DNA of 64,000 nucleotides from Calditrichota bacterium (lineage in GTDB: Bacteria; Zhuqueibacterota; Zhuqueibacteria; Zhuqueibacterales; Geothermadaptataceae), in NCBI GenBank assembly GCA_008501765.1, contig QQUE01000015.1:1-64000 (forward strand), read 5' to 3'. The notes under the pieces were generated by a model. It had not been told where the DNA came from and ran no database searches. It saw only the letters and a program-made list of their open reading frames with translations. Shown here in pieces: positions 10,164-18,753 of this stretch (positions are counted from its first letter, which is position 1; every line of letters begins with the position of its first letter). The translations under genes and the position numbers were made by a program.

Positions 10164-10281
10164 CCCAACAAAATTTTCTAAAAGTTGTAACATAAGTTTG
10201 AAAATTAAGAGATTAACCGATTTAATAATATCGATGAAATATCTCATTTAATACTGGATCAACATTCAAGGAGTTTAACCG

Positions 10282-10683
10282 ATGAAAAAGGTCATCAAAT
10301 CAATGCGCGGGTTCACTTTGATTGAACTGATGGTAACGATCATAATTATTGGCGTTTTGGCCTCAATAGCAATCCCGATGTACCGGGCAAATGTTCAGCG
10401 GGCGATCAAATCTGAAGCCGACGCAAATATGGGAACTATCCGAACAGCCTTGCGGGTTTATTACGCTGAATTTGGAAATTACCCGACGGCAACGGCGGCC
10501 AAACCCTGGAATATCAGTAATTTGAATATCGATTCAACTGATGTGATCGGAAAATACTATGCGGCATCAACCTACACTGTTACATCCACCAGTTCAGCAT
10601 ATACTATTTATGCCACAGGTTCCGGTGAATCAGATGGGCTGGATAGAAAAATGGTCACCGATGGAACCATTTCCGATCAGTAA
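10282..10683 (+). CDS. Major type IV pilin / GspG-like prepilin
   Basis: Structural pilin subunit. A short basic leader MKKVIKSMRG is followed by the class III prepilin cleavage site G^FTLIELMVTIIIIGVLAS, with the conserved Glu at position +5. The mature N-terminal helix is followed by a globular domain of about 110 aa. The protein is small (133 aa), as in GspG-like and short PilA pilins. A good AGGAG ribosome-binding site lies 8 nt before the ATG, the best in the operon, which suits a highly expressed subunit. The gap before it (118 nt) and the hairpin after it suggest separate control of pilin dosage. Confidence 0.92.
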   Translation: MKKVIKSMRGFTLIELMVTIIIIGVLASIAIPMYRANVQRAIKSEADANMGTIRTALRVYYAEFGNYPTATAAKPWNISNLNIDSTDVIGKYYAASTYTVTSTSSAYTIYATGSGESDGLDRKMVTDGTISDQ

Positions 10684-10704
10684 TCAATGGTAAAATCCAT
10701 TGAT
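10683..10704 (+). other. Hairpin directly after the pilin stop codon
   Basis: ATCAATGG (10683-10690) and CCATTGAT (10697-10704) form a perfect 8-bp stem around a 6-nt loop, beginning at the last base of the TAA stop. No T-run follows, so it is more likely an mRNA-stabilising or attenuating structure than a terminator. Confidence 0.5.
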
Positions 10705-10869
10705 AATCGAAATGGGAAATATAACCCGTAATTTTCCAGTTTGAGAATTAATGGATACCACACCTCCTTTCCGGAATAATGAAATTAAAGTATTTATTAA
10801 GTTAATTTTATAGATGAAAAGATGAATTGCTGTTCTGTGTAAACGCAATTTTTCATCACAAAGAACGAA

Positions 10870-11949
10870 ATGAAAAATTCCTTGTTCGCATCATTGCAGA
10901 AAAAACGTGTTGCTATCGATTTGGGCTCTTCCCTGGTGAAAGTCATCGCTGGCAGCACCCGAAAAAAGGGCGTGCAGACCGACTTTGCTGAACTCATCGA
11001 TCTTGTCTCCGAGTATAAAATGGGTTCAAGTGACGAAATCACAGATGATGTCTACACGGAATGCCTGAAAAAATTGGTTTGGCGATATAATTTCAAGGAA
11101 GCCGCCGTCACTTTACCTGCGAACGAAGCCATTATTCAGAGTATGACTTTTAGCACCAACACCTCGGAAGAAGAAATGCTGGAAGCCATTCAAGAGGAGA
11201 TCGCCTCACAAACATTTGATGATATCGACGATTTGCAGATTGCCTGCTGCGAGCTGGATTCCCACAAAAATTCAGATAAAAGTATCGACTTGCTTGCCTG
11301 TGCAGTACCAAAATCATTGATTGATCGCTATAAATCGATTTTTAAGTATTCCGGGCTAAAACCAACTTTGTTCGATCTCGATATTTTGGCCATTTATAAT
11401 TGTTTTTATTATTCGACTGGCAAACTGCTGCAGCGGCCCGCAATTCTCTTGCACTGCGGCGCTGAATTTTCTTATTGCATTATTTTGCATAAAAAAAGGC
11501 AACCCTTTTTTCGAATTTTAAGCACCGGTGGAAATCATATCGTCACCCGGCTGATGCAGGAAACAGAGCTCAAACTTAACGAGGCGGAAAACTACAAACG
11601 CATGTTCCTGTCGGATTTAATAAAATACGATAACTCACTGGAAAATTTGAGCATTGTAGAGATTTATTGTGAGTTTGCCGCACAGTTGATCGGTGAAATG
11701 CGGCGATGTTTACAGCACTACCAGGTCGCAGAGGGCATCACTGAATTTGATAGCATTCATATCACCGGAGGCGAAGCCAGAAACACACTTTTGGCGAATC
11801 TGATCAACCATGATCTCAATATTAAAACGCAGGTCTGGAATCCGATGAAACAACTGCAAATTCACCGGGCAAAACACGACACCAGTGATGATGATAAAAT
11901 TGGCTTGCACATGGCTTCGGCCATCGGCGCGCTGGTGCACGGAGAATAG
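10870..11949 (+). CDS. pilM: PilM-like actin-fold pilus assembly ATPase
   Basis: Cytoplasmic FtsA/actin-like protein that binds the N-terminus of PilN and links it to the pilus platform. The 359-aa product opens with the phosphate-binding pattern VAIDLGSSLVKVIAG (residues 15-29). The second actin-family signature DSIHITGGEARN lies near residue 297. The position between pilin and PilN is the standard PilMNOPQ order. The family assignment is firm from fold motifs and context. Confidence 0.88.
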   Translation: MKNSLFASLQKKRVAIDLGSSLVKVIAGSTRKKGVQTDFAELIDLVSEYKMGSSDEITDDVYTECLKKLVWRYNFKEAAVTLPANEAIIQSMTFSTNTSEEEMLEAIQEEIASQTFDDIDDLQIACCELDSHKNSDKSIDLLACAVPKSLIDRYKSIFKYSGLKPTLFDLDILAIYNCFYYSTGKLLQRPAILLHCGAEFSYCIILHKKRQPFFRILSTGGNHIVTRLMQETELKLNEAENYKRMFLSDLIKYDNSLENLSIVEIYCEFAAQLIGEMRRCLQHYQVAEGITEFDSIHITGGEARNTLLANLINHDLNIKTQVWNPMKQLQIHRAKHDTSDDDKIGLHMASAIGALVHGE

Positions 11950-11953
11950 TGTT

Positions 11954-12643
11954 TTGATTAGAATAAATTTCATTGAACAGGAAATTTCGCAAGAAATAAA
12001 CCGGCAAACCCGCAAGATGAGTTTGTTGTTTTACCTGGGTTTATGGATAATTTCCCTGCTATTTTTGTGGATTATCTTTATCGGAAATCAACGCGAGCTG
12101 CATTCATTTGCGCGTGAATTAGTCAAGGTTCAGGAAAACATTTTTCACTCGCGGCCACAATTGATGGACGCCATCAGCCTGTATAAAAAAAGAGAAAAAC
12201 TTGAGAAAAACCTATCGAGTTTTCTCAACAAAACCGTGGAATCGCAATTTATTGTCGAGAATCTTCGTGGCTTGACAAACGCCATCCCGGACAATCTGTG
12301 GATAACTGAATTTCGGATTTTCAATAATGAATTTGAGAAACCAAAACAGGGCACCCCGAAAACGGGCAAAATAGAGAAAGTTGGTATTTCAACGCGAGTC
12401 AAGGCAAACATCCTGCTCAATCTTGAAGATGAAAATGCGACACAGTTGAATGATTTTCAGTATGCGGTGCATCAACAAATACCGTTTCATGATGCTGAAA
12501 GTGAACTTGTTCTCGATTATATAAAATTACACCGGGACAGCACTGCATATTACCACGATTTTGAAATAGAATTTAGATGGTCCGAAAAACGGGCACTCAA
12601 CGCCAAAGGCCAGACACGCTATGCAGTGGATTTTAAATATTAG
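11954..12643 (+). CDS. pilN: PilN-like inner-membrane pilus assembly protein
   Basis: Bitopic inner-membrane protein of the PilMNO alignment complex. The start is placed at TTG 11954. It gives (M)IRINFIEQEI, the conserved PilN N-terminal peptide that docks into PilM, and has GGAG 9 nt upstream; the longer frame from 11885 would overlap pilM. One transmembrane segment (about residues 25-45, LLFYLGLWIISLLFLWIIFI) is followed by a coiled region and an alpha/beta periplasmic domain. It starts 4 nt after the pilM stop and overlaps pilO by 23 nt. Confidence 0.83.
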   Translation: MIRINFIEQEISQEINRQTRKMSLLFYLGLWIISLLFLWIIFIGNQRELHSFARELVKVQENIFHSRPQLMDAISLYKKREKLEKNLSSFLNKTVESQFIVENLRGLTNAIPDNLWITEFRIFNNEFEKPKQGTPKTGKIEKVGISTRVKANILLNLEDENATQLNDFQYAVHQQIPFHDAESELVLDYIKLHRDSTAYYHDFEIEFRWSEKRALNAKGQTRYAVDFKY

Positions 12644-13184
12644 AACCGTTTTGTCGATGAAAATACTTTTTCTTGCTGCCACCGCCCTGGTTGTTGGAAC
12701 GATTGGTATTTATTTTATAATAATTCAACCACAGATTGATACGACCCGGGAATTCAAGGAAGAATTAGCAATACTAAATGATACGCGATTTCTTTTGCGA
12801 ACAACCAATATTGACAGCATAATGCAGATTCTGCAAAAGGATATCCATAAATATACGGCACGCGAAAAACGGTTTCTTAACCAGCCTCTCAGGCTGGAGC
12901 AAGTCCCGCTATTTATATCAAAGTTGGAAAAAGAAGCCATCGATAACGGGCTTGTTACAAGCAGTGAATTGCAGAAGCCAAATACCGATGACAAAGATTC
13001 AGCCAATAAACGCCATATTACACTTTTGCTCGAAGGCACTTTTCTCCAGGTGATGGCGTTTTTAGAGAACATCAACAACTGGGAGCGCGCCGTCTTGGTT
13101 GAAGAATTCAAGTTGAGCCAAAATATAAAAAGCAAAGAACTTTTGGTCGGAGTTGTGGACATTGTTGTAACGATTGCCAAATAG
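12621..13184 (+). CDS. pilO: PilO-like inner-membrane pilus assembly protein
   Basis: Partner of PilN in the periplasmic alignment complex. One transmembrane helix (ILFLAATALVVGTIGIYFII) is followed by a coiled-coil stretch and a small alpha/beta domain, the PilO/GspM layout. The frame opens at ATG 12621 inside the pilN gene; an in-frame ATG at 12657 gives a product of 175 aa whose membrane segment starts at once and is an equally likely start. The call rests on topology and gene order more than on sequence motifs. Confidence 0.75.
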   Translation: MQWILNIRTVLSMKILFLAATALVVGTIGIYFIIIQPQIDTTREFKEELAILNDTRFLLRTTNIDSIMQILQKDIHKYTAREKRFLNQPLRLEQVPLFISKLEKEAIDNGLVTSSELQKPNTDDKDSANKRHITLLLEGTFLQVMAFLENINNWERAVLVEEFKLSQNIKSKELLVGVVDIVVTIAK

Positions 13185-13276
13185 TTTCTATCGGGCAAAG
13201 TGGTGGTTTTTTAAAATGATTCAAATTAAGTTGTTGACTTAAAATTTGAAACAGAACCTTAAAATTCAGGTTAAAG

Positions 13277-13774
13277 ATGCGAAAAAGTCTGCTCTATATT
13301 TTATTACCCGGGATTCTGCTCTTGGCGATTATGTTTGGCTATACAGGATTGATCCCGGCGCTGAATATACCATTGAGCGGCAAAAGCAGCCAGGAATACC
13401 AGCTTAATGATTTTGAGATCAGGTACTTGAAGCTATTTGACCGTCTCAAACCGGAAGTGCTGCAAGAGCATGAAACCGAATTGTTAGACCCGCTCGCAGC
13501 AACTTTTCGTGAGAATCCATTTCTGAAGCCGGATTTCGACACTTTCCGTTTTGATTCGGAAGAGAATACGCAACTGAATGCAATCCGTTTGCAGGGTATT
13601 TTGTGGGATAAAACTATCCGGCGGGCAATTATAAATGAGACGGTCGTGAAACCGGGGGATCGCCTCGGCCAGTACAAAATCGTAGAAATAAATCCTGATA
13701 ATGTCGTTGTGCAAGATGAGATGGGCGCTATCGTCTTAAATTTGACGAAAACATGGACGGTCATTTCGGAATAA
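13277..13774 (+). CDS. PilP/GspC-like periplasmic pilus protein
   Basis: A 165-aa protein with an N-terminal signal anchor (residues 5-25) and a C-terminal beta-rich domain containing AIINETVVKPGDRLGQYKI. This is the homology region typical of GspC and PilP, which connect the inner-membrane complex to the secretin. AGG lies 7 nt before the ATG. The order PilO, this gene, secretin is what is expected of pilP. No lipobox is seen, so GspC-like anchoring is more likely than a PilP lipoprotein. Confidence 0.68.
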   Translation: MRKSLLYILLPGILLLAIMFGYTGLIPALNIPLSGKSSQEYQLNDFEIRYLKLFDRLKPEVLQEHETELLDPLAATFRENPFLKPDFDTFRFDSEENTQLNAIRLQGILWDKTIRRAIINETVVKPGDRLGQYKIVEINPDNVVVQDEMGAIVLNLTKTWTVISE

Positions 13775-13790
13775 ACCAAACAGGACTATC

Positions 13791-15146
13791 ATGCAAGGAA
13801 TTGCACTAAAAACTTCGCGCACCTACAAATATAATATGCTATGTTTCCTTCTGTTTATTCTATTTGTCGACTTCGGTCCAGAGTATTCTGCCCAGGCACA
13901 GCAAAACCCGAATACGATGACCTTGAATTTGCGTGACGTCTCACTCAAAAACTCGCTGGAAATGCTTGCTGACAGGCTGGGAAAAAACTTGTTGCTCGAT
14001 GCCAGTGTTCCTGAAATCACGCTGAATATGTCCCTTGAAAACATCACGCCAAGGGAGGCATTTCAGGCTATTTTAGAATCGAATAACCTTGGTTATAAAG
14101 TGATGAACGGTGGTGTTTATTATGTTGCTGCCGCCGAAAAAATTGGTCTGAAAACTGAACTGCGCAGCATCGCATGCAAATATGCCAAAGCACCTGAGCT
14201 GGAAAAAATACTCAAAACGATGGTGGCCTCCGAATCGAGCGCGGTCATGGCAGATGAGCGCACTAACACGCTTATTTTTCGCGAAAGCCCGGAAGTTGTC
14301 GAAAAGATGATTCAACTGGTTAAATCGTTGGACAAACCAACAAAACAAGTCTATATTCAGGCGGAGATTGTCGAGATTTCCTCCACGGATGGGCAGGAAT
14401 TCGGGCTGGAGTGGATGGCCAACGATTCGAAAAATAAGATCGATGTGCAAGTTCAATCCGACATGAATTTGAGTTACACGCCCGCCGATGGCACCGAAGG
14501 CACGGGCACCAATGCAACGTCAACTTCAGGTTTGCTGCCTTTTGCGGTCGGCTCCGGTCTTGGCATTGGCATTTTCAACACCAATGCCGAAGTATTGCTC
14601 AAAGCGATCAGCGACGTCAACAATCTCAATTTATTGTCCCGCCCGAGAATTGTTGCGATGGACAATCAGGAAGCGACTATCGAAGTCGGCGATCAAATTC
14701 CATTTCGCGTACTCAACCAGTTTGGCGTCACCTCTTTTGAGTTCAAGGATGCCACCGTACAACTTGTGGTAAAACCCCACATAATTGATTCAACGTACAT
14801 GACGCTGGAAGTATCACCCAAGGCAGATTTTCAAAATGGTTTCACCCCCGACGGCACGCCGATCATATCGACGAGAAAAGCGACGACCAATGTTAAAATT
14901 CGGAATGGTCAAACAATCGTCATCGGTGGCTTGATCCGTGACTCAATTCTGAAATCGGAAAAGAAAATCCCACTTTTGGGTGATATTCCATTGTTGGGTT
15001 ATTTATTCAAAAAGACAGTCTCAACCAAACAAAAAACCGAGTTAATCGTGTTTATCCGCCCAATAATTATGAAAGATCAATTTGAAAAAAACCTGTTTGA
15101 GTACGATTTCAATGTCAAAGAAAAAGTAAAAAACAACCTCAATTAG
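13791..15146 (+). CDS. pilQ: Secretin (PilQ/GspD-like)
   Basis: Outer-membrane pore of the pilus or secretion machine. The protein has a signal segment (residues 18-37), an STN/N0-type domain (about 40-110), one further N domain (about 120-190), and a C-terminal secretin domain with the family pattern KIPLLGDIPLLGYLFKK near residue 395. At 451 aa it is short for PilQ or GspD: only N0, one N1-like domain and the secretin core are seen, without AMIN domains. AGGA lies 5 nt before the ATG. Confidence 0.9.
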   Translation: MQGIALKTSRTYKYNMLCFLLFILFVDFGPEYSAQAQQNPNTMTLNLRDVSLKNSLEMLADRLGKNLLLDASVPEITLNMSLENITPREAFQAILESNNLGYKVMNGGVYYVAAAEKIGLKTELRSIACKYAKAPELEKILKTMVASESSAVMADERTNTLIFRESPEVVEKMIQLVKSLDKPTKQVYIQAEIVEISSTDGQEFGLEWMANDSKNKIDVQVQSDMNLSYTPADGTEGTGTNATSTSGLLPFAVGSGLGIGIFNTNAEVLLKAISDVNNLNLLSRPRIVAMDNQEATIEVGDQIPFRVLNQFGVTSFEFKDATVQLVVKPHIIDSTYMTLEVSPKADFQNGFTPDGTPIISTRKATTNVKIRNGQTIVIGGLIRDSILKSEKKIPLLGDIPLLGYLFKKTVSTKQKTELIVFIRPIIMKDQFEKNLFEYDFNVKEKVKNNLN

Positions 15147-15162
15147 CCGGGAACTTGTTTAA

Positions 15163-15567
15163 ATGCAAAGTAAAGACAAAAATACCATCATCGTAGCGGA
15201 CGATGACTTAGTTACCCTAAAGTACTTTCAAGGCATGTTCAGGAAAATGCCCTATACGGTGTTTTATGCTAAAAATGGTCAGGAAGCCATTTTAAAAGCA
15301 AAAAAACATAAAATCGATCTGGCTTTCATCGATATTGAAATGCCCATTATGAATGGATTTGAAACAATGGTCGCCCTGAAAGAACTGCAGCCGAATGCCC
15401 AGGTTATAATTATGTCCACTTACAATGATGAAGCTACGGTGCGCCGGGCCATCAAAGAAGGCGCAGACACATATCTTTTTAAACCAACAAACCGCGCTGA
15501 TGTATTTTCGCTGGTATCGAAACGATTCCAGGATGTCAACAGCAGTGACGTCATCACTTTCAAATAA
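15163..15567 (+). CDS. Stand-alone response-regulator receiver (CheY-like)
   Basis: A single REC domain of 134 aa with no output domain. The acidic pocket (VADDD, residues 11-15), phospho-acceptor Asp57 (FIDIEMPIMNG), Ser85/Thr86 and Lys107 (YLFKPTN) are all present, so it should be phosphorylatable. It starts 16 nt after the secretin gene at the end of the pilus operon, suggesting that it acts on pilus function or positioning by protein contact. The cognate kinase is not evident. Confidence 0.85.
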   Translation: MQSKDKNTIIVADDDLVTLKYFQGMFRKMPYTVFYAKNGQEAILKAKKHKIDLAFIDIEMPIMNGFETMVALKELQPNAQVIIMSTYNDEATVRRAIKEGADTYLFKPTNRADVFSLVSKRFQDVNSSDVITFK

Positions 15568-15904
15568 AAAAAGTTTTTGGGGTGTGGTCATATTCAGGCA
15601 ATCAGGCGTGGTGGAGCTTCAATATTAATTTTGTGAGTTGCACATTGTGATGCATTCACTTTCTTAATTGGGAGAAAAGGTTCGTATTTCTGAGTGTACC
15701 CTGTCAGCAAATGGGTGTTTTCAGAGCACGCTCTGAACTACCAGCTTATGCGCTAAACTTAAAAGTAAAGCATCCGCGTTTTTAAACTTGAAAGACAAGT
15801 AGTTTACTTCATACTTCAGATAATCGATTCAAAATAGTCGAAGGTCTGAGCGCACACCTTAATCGGTATCTTTAATTATTGTTTCTCGATACAAAAATGT
15901 GGAT
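15568..15904. other. Intergenic region between convergent pilus operons
   Basis: No gene is seen. It contains a perfect short palindrome TTCAGAGC-AC-GCTCTGAA (15720-15737), which may form a hairpin between the two convergent transcripts. No T-tract follows it, and nothing else is recognisable. Confidence 0.4.
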
Positions 15905-16468
15905 TTAATCACTATTTCGAAAAGCGTGATTTAACGTATCTGTGAGCACCCAACCTCCCTGGACAAACGAATACTCCGTCTGAATAAATGATGTTTGATC
16001 GACAAAATTCAGCTGATCAACCGTTCCCTGAATTAAATTCTGCGTAATGCCATTTTCATCAATGACTTTAAAATCAGAATCATCTTTATAAATTATCACA
16101 GAATCCGGACCGCTAAACAGCAATTTTAAGCAACTCCCGGATGTTTGGGCAGATTGACTGGCTTGATAGGCAGCATAATTGGTAAATATTTCCTGGTCTC
16201 CTTTTAAGCTCGCCTTAATTTTACGGCTGAGTAGCTGTTCGATCAACGAAAGATCCTGCTGCAACTGAATTTTCTTGCGCCCGTCAAAATAGAAATCATA
16301 AGCACTGCCGACGATTATGCTGATAGAAGATAGCAAAATGATTCCCATGATCAGGGCGACGATGAGTTCAACCATCGTAAATCCATGGCTTTGGCCCGGC
16401 GCACTACTATTTTTCAGCGTTTTCGAAAGAAATTTTATGCAATTCTTCCTTTGCCAGAAACTGTTCAT
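15905..16468 (-). CDS. Minor prepilin (PilW-like)
   Basis: A 187-aa prepilin-like protein. After about 28 basic and polar residues it has the cleavage site G^FTMVELIVALIMGIILLS with Glu+5, followed by an extended globular region. It is the last gene of a three-gene minus-strand minor-pilin set and overlaps its upstream neighbour by 4 nt, implying translational coupling. The PilW name is by position and leader only. Confidence 0.8.
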   Translation of the reverse strand: MNSFWQRKNCIKFLSKTLKNSSAPGQSHGFTMVELIVALIMGIILLSSISIIVGSAYDFYFDGRKKIQLQQDLSLIEQLLSRKIKASLKGDQEIFTNYAAYQASQSAQTSGSCLKLLFSGPDSVIIYKDDSDFKVIDENGITQNLIQGTVDQLNFVDQTSFIQTEYSFVQGGWVLTDTLNHAFRNSD

Positions 16469-17511
16469 TTTATTTCTGACCAGGTAAAGATTTGTAAATC
16501 TCCGCTTTCAAATTGATAATCAATACCCATTATATCCTCCACATACTTTTTCTTGTACTTTATATTTGTCTCTGAATTATTAGAATTTTTTCGTATCAAT
16601 CCTTTTGTAATAATGGAACCATCGAGCTCCAACTTTTGACAATTTATCAGAGTTTGCATGTACACCGGGTTTGTCCCCAAATTAAAGATTGATCCTTCGA
16701 TTTGAATTTCATTTCCCATAAAGTAAATGAGCCGCTCGGCTATAATTGCCGGCAACGAATCGGGAGCTTCAATTGTATTTTTAGATCCAAATAAATACAC
16801 TGAATTTCTCGAAACCAATGTCCCTTCCAATCCCTCATAATTCCACATATAAATAGGACCCTCACAATACCAAATACCATCCCCAGTCTCATAACTCGTG
16901 TTCAAAATCAAATAACCGGTTCGATATTTCCCTTGAGCAATAGCCGCCTGCTTATAATAATCCCAATCAACCGTTGGTACATCGACTGCAGGAGGAGCGA
17001 CTGTTTGATCACCATCAACATCATGGCCACTAATTGTAATCGAAGTATTGGAATGAATATCCCCTTTGATTTCTCCGTCGCCTTTTGTAAACTCGATTCC
17101 CTGGGTGTCTGAATAGAGCACATAAGGCCAAATATCTTCGCCACCACTTCCCTGCAAAGTAACGCGTACTATCCGTTCATTTTGCCCCGATGTCCCCGTC
17201 GCTGTCATTATTTTTGTGGTCGAATCATAAACGACATTCACTGTACTATTGGAAAATGTTGCGGCGGATAATGAAACCTTGTTTGCGAGCCAGATGCCGC
17301 GATTTATGCCTGCCTCGGCATTATAAAATGCCTGGACTTTATGGGAATATCTGGCTGCAAAAACACGCTCGTCACCGGCCATTTCCAGGATTGACAGGCC
17401 AATGATAGAAAAGATTAAAAAGAAGATCAGCACCATGCCTAAAACATAGCCTTTTTCTTCTTTTAATAGATTTATACCAGAGTTTATGGGCATGGTTTTC
17501 ATGCTATTCAA
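16465..17511 (-). CDS. PilX-like minor pilin component
   Basis: A 348-aa protein with an N-terminal leader and membrane helix GYVLGMVLIFFLIFSIIG. No Glu is present at +5, as in PilX/GspK-type proteins. The next segment, SHKVQAFYNAEAGINRGIW, is the typical PilX_N 'AEAGI' signature. The rest is beta-rich. It overlaps the PilV-like gene upstream by 8 nt and the PilW-like gene downstream by 4 nt. Its likely role is priming assembly at the pilus tip, inferred from the family. Confidence 0.78.
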   Translation of the reverse strand: MNSMKTMPINSGINLLKEEKGYVLGMVLIFFLIFSIIGLSILEMAGDERVFAARYSHKVQAFYNAEAGINRGIWLANKVSLSAATFSNSTVNVVYDSTTKIMTATGTSGQNERIVRVTLQGSGGEDIWPYVLYSDTQGIEFTKGDGEIKGDIHSNTSITISGHDVDGDQTVAPPAVDVPTVDWDYYKQAAIAQGKYRTGYLILNTSYETGDGIWYCEGPIYMWNYEGLEGTLVSRNSVYLFGSKNTIEAPDSLPAIIAERLIYFMGNEIQIEGSIFNLGTNPVYMQTLINCQKLELDGSIITKGLIRKNSNNSETNIKYKKKYVEDIMGIDYQFESGDLQIFTWSEIK

Positions 17512-17923
17512 TCACAAAAGTTGACAATGAATAGGATTGCTCCCGGCTATCGGACCAGGCGATTTCTACGGCGATCATTTTGTAATCCAACGTGTTGCCA
17601 TCGCTGTCGGCGCCGGCCTGGCCATCGGCAGCGTCATCAATATATGTGATTGTCGTACTGCGTGTTCCACTGCGGTTTCCCAAATCGATCGTGACATCCG
17701 TTTCGTTCAGGCTCGACGAAAGGGATGAATAATCCAGTTTTACCAGCGATTCCATTTTATGGACTGCAGCAGCCACGGCCAACCGTTGTAATTTTCCATA
17801 AGCCATTACCATATGGGAACGGGCAAAATAGGAATGGCCGCCGATCATAATTATCATGAAAATTACAATCGCAATCATCGCTTCAACTAAAGAAACACCT
17901 TTTTGATTTGGGGGAATAAGCAT
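17504..17923 (-). CDS. Minor prepilin (PilV-like)
   Basis: A 139-aa prepilin with leader MLIPPNQKG^VSLVEAMIAIVIFMIIMIGG; Glu+5 is present and the +1 residue is Val rather than Phe. The globular part is small. It is the first gene of the minor-pilin operon. The PilV-like call comes from leader type and position. Confidence 0.78.
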   Translation of the reverse strand: MLIPPNQKGVSLVEAMIAIVIFMIIMIGGHSYFARSHMVMAYGKLQRLAVAAAVHKMESLVKLDYSSLSSSLNETDVTIDLGNRSGTRSTTITYIDDAADGQAGADSDGNTLDYKMIAVEIAWSDSREQSYSLSTFVIE

Positions 17924-18144
17924 ATTTTTGCCTGCGGTAATTAACTGGTGGAGAATTGTGAATAGTGATTTTTTTCACTAAAACTTACATTATTTCAAGT
18001 TGGACAGCTATTAGAAATATCGTAACATTTTAGGCTATTATTGAGGAATTTACAGAGAGGACACGAACAATTTAAACTCGATTCTTCATAAATCGGTTAA
18101 AATGTTCCGCGCACTTAGCCTGAATTATTCATTAAGCGCAGTGG

Positions 18145-18548
18145 ATGTGCCTGGCACTTAGTTGATTTTTACAAATTTAAATTAGCAAAGTACTGGCTAT
18201 CCAGTTAGCTCAGCAAGCGGTGAATATGTCACCCCTCCGGGGTTCTTCGGTTTTTTTGAGTTCACCGGGTTATAACCATAGCACCCCTCCGGGGTTTACA
18301 AAGCCAAATTAAACTCATTTCAAGTTTTTTAATCCCGGAGGGATATCATGATTATAAAAAACGAAAAACCAAGTATTTAAACCCCGGAGGGGTGACATTA
18401 TTTTATAAATATCTTGAAACGATATTTTATTAGCACTATAAGTAACATTCTGTTTTAACAGGATGTTGAAATTGCTGAGTTAACTGGATAACCAGATAGC
18501 AAAGTAGCTTTTAGGTGTTTTTAAAACTTGTAGCAGTACCAGGCACAT
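18145..18548. repeat. Outer foldback with GTGCCTGGCAC-type ends
   Basis: ATGTGCCTGGCACT (18145-18158) on the left is matched on the right by AGTACCAGGCACAT (18535-18548), an inverted pair with one mismatch. The core is related to the hairpins at 43195-43227 and 44824-44856. Here the two half-sites lie about 400 bp apart with the inner element between them. Confidence 0.55.
18193..18496. mobile_element. Candidate MITE of about 300 bp with 23-bp terminal inverted repeats
   Basis: Left end 18193-18215 (CTGGCTATCCAGTTAGCTC then AGCA) and right end 18473-18495 are inverted copies differing at two positions. The direct repeat TAGCAAAGTA lies immediately outside the left end (18183-18192) and one base outside the right end (18497-18506), as expected of a 10-bp target-site duplication. 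Inside is a second perfect 19-bp inverted pair (18226-18244 and 18380-18398, core CACCCCTCCGGGGTT) and two partial copies (18282-18297 and 18331-18344). No transposase is encoded, so it would be non-autonomous. Confidence 0.65.
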
Positions 18549-18696
18549 TTTTACCAGTTTATGAATAGATTAGGTTAGTTGATTTGATTAAAAATGAGGA
18601 GCTAAATATAATTCTTGCTCTTAACAAAAAACAAATAAATGCGCGGCACATCAGACAACACTTATGAATCAAGCAGGTTAAACGGGTTGAAGTTTT

Positions 18697-18734
18697 AAAA
18701 AAAATCCCCAGGCAGATAAATCGACGTGGGGATT
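18697..18734 (-). terminator. Terminator of the methylmalonyl-CoA mutase operon
   Basis: On the minus strand AATCCCCA and TGGGGATT form an 8-bp stem around a 16-nt loop, followed by a run of eight T, about 20 nt after the large-subunit stop codon. This is a classical Rho-independent structure. Confidence 0.85.
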
Positions 18735-18753
18735 GTAATTCTTCTCGGCAGCC

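Larger units (their letters stand above)
17924..18753. other. Long intergenic region holding nested inverted repeats
   Basis: No coding gene is supported. It carries the nested inverted-repeat elements listed separately (outer 18145-18548, inner 18193-18496) and, at its right end, the terminator of the methylmalonyl-CoA mutase operon. Confidence 0.6.
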
